A DNA stretch of 34,376 nucleotides from Bacillus piscicola. GTDB lineage: Bacteria; Bacillota; Bacilli; Bacillales; Marinococcaceae. The notes below the pieces were generated by a model. The model did no database searches, had not been told where the DNA came from, and worked only from the letters and a program-made list of their open reading frames with translations. The stretch is from contig NZ_JAJJJF010000019.1 of NCBI RefSeq assembly GCF_022458745.1, forward strand, positions 1-34,376, written 5' to 3'. Both the position numbers and the translations under genes were made by a program. Positions 9,113 to 16,643 of this stretch are shown here, one piece after another (the first letter of the stretch is position 1; each line of letters opens with the position of its first letter).

Positions 9113-10222
9113 TCATCCCCTTTCTCTCATGTAAAAAGGCATCGGGACTACTACTGCTTTCAGTGTTTTTTTGCGAATACGTACATAAAGAGTGGAGCCC
9201 TTTTCCGTATAAGGTGTTTCAATTAAGGCAAGGCCCATGTTCTTCTGAAAAGTAGGCGACTGTGTGCCGGATGTTATCAAACCAATTCTTTTACCATCTT
9301 CGTTTAGCACGTCATAACCCGTTCGCGGGATCCCCTTATCCATCATTTCTATGCCGCATATCTTCCGTGAAAGTCCAGTCTTTTTTTGTTCAATAAGCGC
9401 TGATTTACCGATAAAGTCACTGTTCTTTTTAAGTCTTACGGCAAAGGTAAGGCCTGCTTCAAGCGGGCTGATCGACTCTGAGATTTCCTGGCCGTAGAGT
9501 GGCAGGCACGCTTCAAAACGGAGCGTATCACGTGCGCCTAGTCCACAAGGCAGGAGTCCCTTCGTTTTCCCCGCTTCTAAAAGTTCCTCCCACAAGAGCG
9601 GAGCATTTTCGTGACTCGTATACATTTCAAAACCATCTTCGCCGGTGTAACCAGTACGGGAAAGGAGCACTTCTATTCCCGCTACAACAACCTTTTCCTG
9701 AAAACGAAAAAAGGGGATGTCTTGGATATCTGTTTCTGTCATTGTTTGGATAATCGATGCTGCAAGCGGTCCTTGGACAGCAAGGAGTGCATAGGTAGCG
9801 GAACGATCGGCAATTGTCACATCATCCGGCGCCTGTTCACGGAGCCAACGTACGACCTTTTCCGCATTGGCGGCATTCGGAACTAACAAGTAATGACTCG
9901 CTTTCAATTGGTAGATTAAGAAATCATCCTTTACGCCACCTTTTTCATTGCAAATAGGGGTATATAGAACCTTTCCAGGCTTCAACCTTTCCAAATCATT
10001 CGTTACAATATATTGCAGAAAAGGAAAAGCACCTTCCCCGGTCACTTCCACTTCTCCCATATGTGAGACGTCAAATAAACCAGCTTTCTCGCGAACAGTC
10101 CGGTGCTCCTCTTTAATGCTTGAAAACTGAACAGGCAACTCCCAGCCGCCAAAGTCCACTGTTTTTGCACCATACCTGGTGTATAAAGGATAAAGCGGTG
10201 TTCGTTTCAGTTCCTTGCTCAT
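9113..10222 (-). CDS. gcvT: Aminomethyltransferase (glycine cleavage T protein)
   Basis: Transfers the methylene group from the H-protein-bound intermediate to tetrahydrofolate, releasing ammonia and 5,10-methylene-THF. At 369 aa it is close to the family norm. Recognisable stretches are TPLYPLYTRYGAKTVDFGGW near the N-terminus, GLFDVSHMGEVEV, SRTGYTGEDGFEMY and GLGARDTLRFEACLPLYG. Start ATG with GAAGGGGG eight bases upstream. First gene of the operon, about 45 bases downstream of the riboswitch terminator. The gcvH gene is not in this window, as in B. subtilis where it lies elsewhere. Confidence 0.96.
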   Translation of the reverse strand: MSKELKRTPLYPLYTRYGAKTVDFGGWELPVQFSSIKEEHRTVREKAGLFDVSHMGEVEVTGEGAFPFLQYIVTNDLERLKPGKVLYTPICNEKGGVKDDFLIYQLKASHYLLVPNAANAEKVVRWLREQAPDDVTIADRSATYALLAVQGPLAASIIQTMTETDIQDIPFFRFQEKVVVAGIEVLLSRTGYTGEDGFEMYTSHENAPLLWEELLEAGKTKGLLPCGLGARDTLRFEACLPLYGQEISESISPLEAGLTFAVRLKKNSDFIGKSALIEQKKTGLSRKICGIEMMDKGIPRTGYDVLNEDGKRIGLITSGTQSPTFQKNMGLALIETPYTEKGSTLYVRIRKKTLKAVVVPMPFYMRERG

Positions 10223-10267
10223 TTACTTGGCCCCCTTCAACTGAAAAAAATATATATTCAGATAACC

Positions 10268-10472
10268 AAAAAAAGACAGAGAAACCCCTTTATAAATAAG
10301 GTCCCTCTGTCCTGCAACCAGAAAGTTTCTTCTCTCTTAAAGGAAGAGAATGTCTTCGTGGGTGGCTCGGTATGAGCTCTCTCCAGAGATGCGTCCGACA
10401 AAAGTCTTTTTGCCTGAGAGATTCACTGGATTTCAGCTTGCTCCTTCGGCGTCGTTTACAACGATCTCTCCC
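10268..10472 (-). promoter_or_regulatory. Tandem glycine riboswitch with terminator platform
   Basis: In the minus-strand leader of gcvT. Aptamer 1 begins GGGAGAG (10472-10466), continues with GCCGAAGGAGCAAG (10450-10437) and closes with CTCTCAGGCAAAAAGAC (10420-10404). Aptamer 2 follows after a short linker: GGAGAG near 10384, a more diverged core with CACGAAGAC, then AAACTTTCTGG and GGACAGAG. The expression platform is a stem CTCTGTC/GACAGAG (10305-10311, 10275-10281 on the plus strand) followed by seven U. The terminator arm reuses the GACAGAG of the aptamer-2 closing region, so glycine binding should block termination and switch the operon on, as in known gcvT switches. I saw no clear promoter. 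Confidence 0.92.
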
Positions 10473-10659
10473 TTTGTCTTCTTCCGCGTTATTTACTTTT
10501 ATTATCTTTTATGCATAATTCATTTCCATATTGATCCATACTAATAGGAAAAGCCTGAAAGAGAAATTTCACACTACCTTTTATTTGTCATAAAAGTCTA
10601 ACATATCATTTAGTTTAGCACGTTGCTTTAAGAAAGACAATCTTTTGGAGGTGAACATC

Positions 10660-12255
10660 ATGGGAGTGGAAGTGAGATTTCTCCCTGAATGGGAGTCATT
10701 GACTGAGAATATCGACAGTGCTGTTTCCTGGGAGCAATTTTCGCTCGCTTATGAGGCGGAACAATGGATGACGAATCCCTCATTCTCTGGACTCGTTTGT
10801 GAGAAGCACCTGCCTCACTTAAATTTATACCCTCATCAGGAAAAAACGGCGAAACGAGTGATCGAAGAAATGGACGGAAAAGCGATCCTCGCCGATGAAG
10901 TCGGTCTCGGGAAGACGATTGAAGCAGGCTTAATTTTAAAAGAATATATGGTACGCGGGTTGGTCAAATCTGCTTTAATTCTAGTCCCTGCTTCTCTTAC
11001 CGGCCAATGGGCAAAAGAATTAAATGAGAAATTTTACATCCCAGCCGTCCCCCAAAAGAAGACATATGTCTGGAAAAATGCTGATATTATCGTTGCTTCC
11101 ATTGATACGGCAAAAAAACCGCCCCATCGTGAACTCGTATTAGAGCGAGAATACGATATGGTTATCTTTGATGAAGCGCATAAGTTAAAAAATCACCGTA
11201 CAAAAAACTATGAATTCGCCCGTCTCTTGCAGAAAAAGTTTTGTCTCATGTTAACTGCGACCCCGGTACAAAACAATCCAGCTGAATTATACCACCTCAT
11301 TAATCTACTAAAACCAGGCCTTCTCGGAAGTATCGAGGATTTCCAATCACTCTTTAAAGAGAAGGGCGTCCATGCTGTGAAGCACATCGTTCAACAAGTA
11401 ATGGTCAGAAATAAAAGAGAGGAGACTGGACTGGTCTGGACAAAACGTAATGTTCACTCCTCCTACATCACTTTTACTGACGCAGAGCAACAGTTTTATG
11501 ACAGGCTCGCGCAATTAAGGGAAGAGAGCGATTCAGCCGTTCACGGATTTACAGCGATGACTCTTTTACGAGAAGCATGCAGCAGTAGAGAATCGGCTTA
11601 TTTAACATTAAAAAATCTGTATATGAAACAAGAATTATCAGAAGAAGTATTTACAGAGCTGGTAGAGTTAATAAAAGCAATTGAAACGAACAGCAAAGCA
11701 GAGAAAGCGTTAGAGATCGTCCAAAACACAGAAGAAAAAGTCGTTCTTTTCACGGAATACCGGGCAACCCAACTCTATTTGCAATGGTTTTTCAAGCAAC
11801 ATGGAGTCGTTTCCGTTCCTTTTCGCGGCGGTTTTAAACACAGTAAAAAAGAGTGGATGCAGGATCTTTTCAGAAACCACGCCCAGGTACTGATAGCCAC
11901 GGAAGCGGCCGGTGAAGGCATCAATCTTCAGTTCAGCAGTACCATCATCAACTATGACCTTCCCTGGAACCCGATGCGGCTGGAGCAACGGATTGGACGT
12001 CTTCACCGTCTCGGCCAGACCAGAGATGTCGAAGTATACAACTTTGGTGTAAGAGGAACGGTGGAAGAACATATTCTTTCGCTCTTATATGAAAAAATTA
12101 AGCTATTTGAAAATGTTATTGGAGAGTTGGATACGATCCTTGCTTCTACACCTTATTCATCGATTGAAGGTTATATAACCGATGCCCTCTCCACATCGGA
12201 ATCAGACAAAGAACTCGAGCTCAAACTCAACCACCTTACCGAACTAATTAACTGA
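10660..12255 (+). CDS. yqhH: SNF2/RapA-type DEAH helicase YqhH
   Basis: A 531-aa superfamily-2 ATPase of the SNF2 class. Helicase motifs in order: motif I DEVGLGKTIEAG (79-90), DEAH (171-174), TATPVQN (199-205), motif IV near FTEYRATQLYLQW, and motifs V-VI from ATEAAGEGINLQF to QRIGRLHRLGQ. The RLHRLGQ form resembles RapA, the polymerase-recycling ATPase, but this protein lacks RapA's extra domains and its cellular role is unproven. Start ATG at 10660 chosen because GGAGGTGA lies five bases upstream; the in-frame TTG at 10645 overlaps that site. Divergent from gcvT as in B. subtilis. Next gene is yqhG, now separated by a repeat element. Confidence 0.92.
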   Translation: MGVEVRFLPEWESLTENIDSAVSWEQFSLAYEAEQWMTNPSFSGLVCEKHLPHLNLYPHQEKTAKRVIEEMDGKAILADEVGLGKTIEAGLILKEYMVRGLVKSALILVPASLTGQWAKELNEKFYIPAVPQKKTYVWKNADIIVASIDTAKKPPHRELVLEREYDMVIFDEAHKLKNHRTKNYEFARLLQKKFCLMLTATPVQNNPAELYHLINLLKPGLLGSIEDFQSLFKEKGVHAVKHIVQQVMVRNKREETGLVWTKRNVHSSYITFTDAEQQFYDRLAQLREESDSAVHGFTAMTLLREACSSRESAYLTLKNLYMKQELSEEVFTELVELIKAIETNSKAEKALEIVQNTEEKVVLFTEYRATQLYLQWFFKQHGVVSVPFRGGFKHSKKEWMQDLFRNHAQVLIATEAAGEGINLQFSSTIINYDLPWNPMRLEQRIGRLHRLGQTRDVEVYNFGVRGTVEEHILSLLYEKIKLFENVIGELDTILASTPYSSIEGYITDALSTSESDKELELKLNHLTELIN

Positions 12256-12289
12256 ATCAATTTCAAAAGTTCTTATTCATATATGTGGT

Positions 12290-12545
12290 GTTGATTGTAA
12301 CGGAAGGCGACGACTCCAGCGGAAAAAGCAACAGTCCGAAGACCCCGCAGACCTGTTTAGAGGGAAGGCAACCTAACTGCGCGACGTCCTGTCGCAACGG
12401 TTGCATGACCTACATCCTGTAGGCCCGAGGCTGAGGCGTTGCCCGCGGCAAAGAAGACACAGCGAGAACGAGCGTAAGCGAAGTCTCGAACTGATGTCGC
12501 GCTTGTGCCTGTAGGTGAAAGCGTTCGCCTGCAGTGAAAATCAAC
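12290..12545 (-). repeat. Dispersed MITE-like repeat, copy B
   Basis: A 256-bp non-coding element between yqhH and yqhG, inverted relative to copies A and C. Terminal inverted repeats start GTTGATT at 12290 and end AATCAAC at 12545; beyond the perfect seven bases the arms stay similar for about 20 bp up to AGGCG. The inside matches copy C closely (GCGACATCAGTT, GCTTACGCT, CTGTGTCTTC, GCAACGCCTCA in reverse orientation). It contains local hairpins such as CTACA..TGTAG near 12412-12422. It could add RNA structure to the yqhH-yqhG transcript. Confidence 0.8.
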
Positions 12546-12628
12546 TGCTCAATACTATATCCGGTTATTCGGATTTTGATAATGTAACTGAATCAACTAA
12601 TAAAACTTTAATGGGCAGGTGACTCAGT

Positions 12629-13423
12629 ATGGAGCAGCATGTCATTCATGATTTCGTGAGGAAATATTTCATAACTTACGGAGCGGATATTCTTTCTGAA
12701 AACAGCAGAAAACTATCTGTTCAGCTTACGGAAGATCTAGACGAGGAATTGATGAACCGACCCTTTTACTGGCAGTTTATTCGAAAAACAAACGGGCAGG
12801 CTGAGCCGTTACAACTAACCTTGTTAACAGACGGCCAGAAACAAAAAAAGGAAGACGGAGAACCGGTTCATTTCGGCTCTCCCCGTCTTCATCAGCTTTT
12901 TCGCTCCGCAAAGGAAAAAGGTAAATCCAGCCGTTTGTACGAAGAAATTCAACAAATACCAGGTACAAAACCGGTACCGCTTTATCCGTGGCTCGTCATG
13001 AACATTAAGATTTCCTATGTCTCCCACCAGCGGAAAGACAAGCTGTTCTCCTATGGTCTACAATTGATACACGGGCAGATTGTAGACGACATGATGGGAC
13101 GCCTTGAGAACAAATCTTTACACCCCGTTATCTCAGAAGGGACATTTCCAATGAGCTCCCTTATTCAAACGAAAAGCGGTATTTTACGAATCAAACGCCA
13201 TCTCCAACAAACCTTAGCAGCTGAACCGCAAGATTGGGCAGATTTTGCGAACCAGCGCATGCAGGAAGAACTTACTATTCTTAACGCTTACTATCAACAC
13301 TCCAAACAAACACCTGAGGAATACGAACAAGAAAAAAATGCCCTTACTGAACGCTATCAACCTGAAATCATTGTAGAAATCATTAATCACGGTTTGTTTT
13401 TCCTAACTGCTTCCTCATTTTAA
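12629..13423 (+). CDS. yqhG: YqhG family protein
   Basis: A 264-aa soluble protein of the Bacillus YqhG family; biochemical function unknown. The N-terminus (HDFVRKYFITYGADIL) and middle (MNRPFYWQFIRKTN) are conserved-looking family segments, and the C-terminus is glutamate-rich and coiled-coil-like (EEYEQEKNALTERYQPE). No transmembrane helix or catalytic motif is evident. ATG at 12629 follows GGCAGGTGA. It lies directly after yqhH, as in B. subtilis, but the 373-bp gap here holds a dispersed repeat, so co-transcription may be weakened. Confidence 0.85.
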   Translation: MEQHVIHDFVRKYFITYGADILSENSRKLSVQLTEDLDEELMNRPFYWQFIRKTNGQAEPLQLTLLTDGQKQKKEDGEPVHFGSPRLHQLFRSAKEKGKSSRLYEEIQQIPGTKPVPLYPWLVMNIKISYVSHQRKDKLFSYGLQLIHGQIVDDMMGRLENKSLHPVISEGTFPMSSLIQTKSGILRIKRHLQQTLAAEPQDWADFANQRMQEELTILNAYYQHSKQTPEEYEQEKNALTERYQPEIIVEIINHGLFFLTASSF

Positions 13424-13455
13424 ATTCCAGCCACTTGTTGTAATAGTCTACTGCG

Positions 13456-13490
13456 TTCCCCCCAGATCCATACTGTCAACCTGGGGGGGA
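13456..13490 (+). terminator. Hairpin after yqhG
   Basis: TTCCCCCCAG/CTGGGGGGGA stem (about 13456-13465 and 13481-13490) with a 15-nt loop and a loose T-rich tail. It lies between convergent yqhG and the GNAT gene. Confidence 0.6.
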
Positions 13491-13492
13491 TC

Positions 13493-13936
13493 TTATTCCT
13501 TTATATTTTTTTCCATTAGAGTGGAAATTTCATAAAAGCCGAGCTTTTCATAAAGTTCTTTGGCGTGGTTTTGCGCAAATACATTCAACTGAACCTTTTC
13601 GAAACCTTGATCATGTAACTCTTTCATTGCTTCATCACACAATTTCTTCGCTACACCTTCGTTGCGATAACGCGGTAACACAAACAACTCCGGAATAAAA
13701 CCGACCATTTCATCTGTGTAATGGTCTACAGTCTGAGCGATACAGACCCATCCCTTCTTAACACCGTCTTCCTCATAAATAAGGTAATAGCCGCCATTGT
13801 ACAAAAAAGGGGCTATGAATTGCAGTGCCTTTTCTCTTTTCACTGCAACGTGCCCCATTGATGCTTCTTTTAATACGTCCAGAGCATGACGTAGTATTTC
13901 CTTCGTTTCCCAATACGCCGCTTTGCGGATGACCAT
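13493..13936 (-). CDS. GNAT-family N-acetyltransferase
   Basis: A 147-aa single-domain GNAT enzyme that would transfer an acetyl group from acetyl-CoA to an unknown substrate. Acetyl-CoA-binding motif A is visible at about 86-103: PELFVLPRYRNEGVAKKL, with RNEGVA as the R-x-x-G-x-A loop. Motif B follows as NVFAQNHAKELYEKLGFYE, the usual N-x-x-A-x-x-L-Y-x-K-x-G-F ending. Start ATG at 13936, with AGGGGAG eight bases upstream. It follows the YppG-like gene on the same strand by 45 bases and may be co-transcribed with it. Not part of the B. subtilis yqh order, so probably an accessory insertion. Confidence 0.85.
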   Translation of the reverse strand: MVIRKAAYWETKEILRHALDVLKEASMGHVAVKREKALQFIAPFLYNGGYYLIYEEDGVKKGWVCIAQTVDHYTDEMVGFIPELFVLPRYRNEGVAKKLCDEAMKELHDQGFEKVQLNVFAQNHAKELYEKLGFYEISTLMEKNIKE

Positions 13937-13981
13937 GGTGAATGCTCCCCTTTTCTGCCGGTCAGTGAATGATTACGATGC

Positions 13982-14266
13982 TTATTTTTTAATAAATTTG
14001 GTAATCATCGGGCTTACCTGGTTGTATATATTCATCACTTGCTGGGCGGTTGTGGAAATCTTTTCAAAATCTAAGTTGCCATCGGGTGTTTTAAATGAAT
14101 CTAATACATTGGGCTTTGCGGAAGGAGAATAAGCTTGATTTTGCAAGGGAAACGGACGCGTCGGTACTGGCGTTGGCCTTCCCGGCATGGGTCCCCCTGG
14201 CATCGGTCTCCCCGACACTGGTTTCCCTGGTAACGGCCTTCTTGGTATTGGCCTCCCATAATGCAT
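13982..14266 (-). CDS. YppG-like small coat-type protein
   Basis: A 94-aa protein. The first 40 residues are built from a Pro-Gly-Arg pentad repeated about five times (RPLPG, KPVSG, RPMPG, GPMPG, RPTPV). The C-terminal half (FKTPDGNLDFEKISTTAQQVMNIYNQVSPMITKF) resembles the conserved tail of the B. subtilis YppG family, which is linked to the spore coat. ATG at 14266 with a very strong AAGGAGGTGT. No signal peptide. Assignment rests on the tail, so homology is probable but not certain; function is inferred. Confidence 0.7.
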   Translation of the reverse strand: MHYGRPIPRRPLPGKPVSGRPMPGGPMPGRPTPVPTRPFPLQNQAYSPSAKPNVLDSFKTPDGNLDFEKISTTAQQVMNIYNQVSPMITKFIKK

Positions 14267-14406
14267 CTTAACACCTCCTTACTTCTCATCTATATCCTAT
14301 TCATAAGGAGAGTGTGCGGGAAGCTGTCCACCTATCTTCGTCGTTTTCACCCCCTTTGAATTGGAGCATATGGTAGGAGAAAGTCTTTTAATAAGGGAGT
14401 AGAAGA

Positions 14407-15195
14407 ATGGGCGTTATTCGGACAGATAAGTGGTTGTTAAAATGGTTTGACAACCCCATTACGTTGTGCAAACAGGTAGTGGCACATTTTAAAGAGGTTG
14501 AGCCTCACGATATTTATTACCATTTTACTCAACACGGTATGTACCGGCACCCTTTTAAAAACGGGGAAGAACTTGTCCAAAATCTGCACAACAATAAAAC
14601 ATGGGAGGTGGTTCATCAAGAAAAACAACGACTAAAAGAAAAATGGAACGGTCCGGACATTCCTATTTTTATTTTTCCATCAGATCCACATAACCGGGAT
14701 TTGAAAGTAAACTACCACGGTTTATCCGGTCTCGCCTTTGCAGACAAATTGTTTCTGTTTGTCTCGGAACATAACAGCCAACAGGAAATTTGCGCATTAT
14801 TCACCCACGAATACAACCATGTCTGCTGGTTAAAAAAACTGAATAGAAAAGAAGAAGATTGTACGTTGTCCGACACGGTCATCTTAGAAGGGTTAGCAGA
14901 AAACGCCGTCCGTGAAAGATACGGTGAAGAATATACGGCGAAATGGACAACATTTTATTCAGTTGACCAATTGAAAAAATTATGGCATACCATTGTAATG
15001 CCTAATAAAGATCTACCGAACTTTGATCGAAGGCAACAAGATATCCTATATGGCTTTCGGCGTTATCCTAAAATGACGGGATATTGTGTGGGGTACTATT
15101 TAGTCAAGACATTTATGCAAGAAAGGAACGTTACAAGTGAGGAACTGCTCGTTTGCGATACGGATATTTTTAATCAGATCTTGAATGTATCATGA
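14407..15195 (+). CDS. YjaZ/DUF2268-type putative zinc metalloprotease
   Basis: A 262-aa protein with an HExxH zinc site, HEYNH (134-138), followed 22 residues later by ILEGLAE, whose E161 is a likely third ligand. This is the layout of DUF2268 (B. subtilis YjaZ) predicted Zn-dependent proteases. No signal peptide or transmembrane segment is seen, so it should be cytoplasmic. Substrate unknown. ATG at 14407 with GGGAG six bases upstream. It is divergent from the YppG-like gene and ends at a shared bidirectional hairpin. Family call good; proteolytic activity is inferred. Confidence 0.8.
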   Translation: MGVIRTDKWLLKWFDNPITLCKQVVAHFKEVEPHDIYYHFTQHGMYRHPFKNGEELVQNLHNNKTWEVVHQEKQRLKEKWNGPDIPIFIFPSDPHNRDLKVNYHGLSGLAFADKLFLFVSEHNSQQEICALFTHEYNHVCWLKKLNRKEEDCTLSDTVILEGLAENAVRERYGEEYTAKWTTFYSVDQLKKLWHTIVMPNKDLPNFDRRQQDILYGFRRYPKMTGYCVGYYLVKTFMQERNVTSEELLVCDTDIFNQILNVS

Positions 15196-15200
15196 GCACC

Positions 15201-15235
15201 GGTAAAACAGACGAGAAAATCCCGTCTGTTTTACC
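15201..15235. terminator. Bidirectional hairpin terminator
   Basis: Perfect 13-bp stem GGTAAAACAGACG/CGTCTGTTTTACC (15201-15213, 15223-15235) with a 9-nt loop. It overlaps the stop codon of the minus-strand gene at 15231. A/T-rich base pairs at the foot give U-tracts in both directions. Confidence 0.75.
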
Positions 15236-15530
15236 AAAAGAATAAAGGAAGTAAGGCTAATGTGCCAATCGCACCTAGCGCAACCCCATATCCGAATCCT
15301 CCACCATAGCCATACCCAGGGCCATATCCGGCACCATAACCATACCCGGGACCAAAAGCCCCGTAACCAAAACCACCCAGATTTCGCGGGCGGCCAAGTG
15401 GTTGTAAAAACACGTTGCGATTATCTACGTTTCGGATAATGCCTCTGTGGACTCTACCATCATGGGTTTTTATTTCTACAGCTCTGCCTTTGTAGCGATT
15501 GCAAAGTTCATAGTAATGTCCAACTGACAT
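15231..15530 (-). CDS. Small Sm-like protein with Gly/Tyr-rich tail
   Basis: A 99-aa protein of unknown function. Residues 8-45 read like a small Sm/Hfq-type beta-barrel strand pair (GRAVEIKTHDGRVHRGII, VDNRNVFLQPLG). Residues 52-81 are a low-complexity stretch of G, Y, F and P with repeated GYGYG and GPGYG motifs. The last 18 residues are hydrophobic (ALGAIGTLALLPLFFW) and could insert in a membrane or drive aggregation. The pattern recalls Bacillus spore-surface or coat proteins. Start ATG with a GGGGGTGG-type Shine-Dalgarno. Its stop lies inside the terminator stem. The Sm-like reading is by eye only. Confidence 0.65.
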   Translation of the reverse strand: MSVGHYYELCNRYKGRAVEIKTHDGRVHRGIIRNVDNRNVFLQPLGRPRNLGGFGYGAFGPGYGYGAGYGPGYGYGGGFGYGVALGAIGTLALLPLFFW

Positions 15531-15731
15531 GTTTCCACCCCCTATCCAACCACATACAACAATATATGGTTGTGAAAAAAAGAGGTATAGACCAATATTC
15601 CATGCCAGGAGTGGAATTAATTATGGAATTCAAGTTCGTTTACTGGAAACAACCTGAAATGTGAAAGACTTTAAAGAATGGGTAATCCTTAGTATACTTG
15701 CGGTAAATTGACTCTATAGAAGGCAAAAACG

Positions 15732-16508
15732 ATGAGCAAGGAGAGATTACATATCATGTATCATCTGTGGAGTATGCTTTTGGTATTGTTTATGATATTT
15801 ATTAGCATTCGTTACTTAAAAGCAGCACGGCAACATAATAAAGAGGTGGAAAAGTGGCGAAAAGTTTCTTTTTTCACGGGTGTTGTATTATTCCTGGCCG
15901 CACAGACGAGTCCTATGTTAACGCTGGGACACGCTTCCTTTATTGCGCACATGCTTCAGCAAACCATTACTTATTTTGTCGTGCCCGTCTTCATTTTGTT
16001 AGGTATGACAGAGGGCTTGTTACAACCTTTTTATAAACATCCGGTAGCAAACAAAGTTCTAAAAATTTTTACGAACCCGAAAGTATCTCTTCCTGTGTTT
16101 ATCCTATTATTCTCGAGTTATTATCTCCCGTTTATCTTTAATGCGGTCATGTCTCATTTTTTGTTTCAACTCTTCGCTACAGTTTTATTATTACCGTTTG
16201 CTTTTTTCGAGTGGTGGTCCATTATTTCATTGGACAAACCCTATTATGTTTTAAGCCCCTTTCAAAAAATTGTTTATGTCATTGGTTTAGGTCTGTTTTT
16301 CTCCCCTTTAGGTTTTTATCTTATCTTTTCCGGTGATGCTTTGTATGATGCCTATGCGTTCTGGGATCAACAGGCGGGGGGAACCATTTGGAAAGTCAGC
16401 ACAGTCCTTATTTACATTCTCGTCATCGGACAGCTGCTTTCCGAAGCTGTTAAGCTCGACCGACAAGATATGAGTGATGCAGCAGGTTACGTTAGATATG
16501 ATAAATAA
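15732..16508 (+). CDS. CtaG-like cytochrome c oxidase assembly family membrane protein
   Basis: A 258-aa integral membrane protein with about six or seven hydrophobic helices, matching the Caa3_CtaG family. Typical features are QTSPMLTLGHASFIAHMLQQ in an early helix, the central PVFILLGM, and the WDQQAGG motif near residue 213 shared with B. subtilis CtaG. CtaG helps form active caa3 oxidase, probably at the copper site. This one is shorter than B. subtilis CtaG (297 aa) and stands alone with no cta genes nearby, so it may be a paralogue with another role. AGAAGG is eight bases before ATG 15732; a second ATG at 15756 is possible. Confidence 0.82.
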   Translation: MSKERLHIMYHLWSMLLVLFMIFISIRYLKAARQHNKEVEKWRKVSFFTGVVLFLAAQTSPMLTLGHASFIAHMLQQTITYFVVPVFILLGMTEGLLQPFYKHPVANKVLKIFTNPKVSLPVFILLFSSYYLPFIFNAVMSHFLFQLFATVLLLPFAFFEWWSIISLDKPYYVLSPFQKIVYVIGLGLFFSPLGFYLIFSGDALYDAYAFWDQQAGGTIWKVSTVLIYILVIGQLLSEAVKLDRQDMSDAAGYVRYDK

Positions 16509-16528
16509 TAAACATGTGAACGACATAC

Positions 16529-16563
16529 AACAGACCCTATCCCTTAAAAGGATAGGGTCTGTT
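16529..16563. terminator. Hairpin terminator after the CtaG-like gene
   Basis: Perfect 14-bp stem AACAGACCCTATCC/GGATAGGGTCTGTT (16529-16542, 16550-16563) with a 7-nt loop, between convergent genes. Confidence 0.75.
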
Positions 16564-16643
16564 TAACTCTGTTTGACTAGTTTTTCAGCGAGAACACGAT
16601 TAAAAAACTTAGACCTGTATGGAGAATTTCATGTTGCAAATGG

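Noticed and set aside
12290-12545. Insertion sequence
   Set aside because: It has inverted ends but no transposase frame and is only 256 bp, so it is called a MITE-like repeat.
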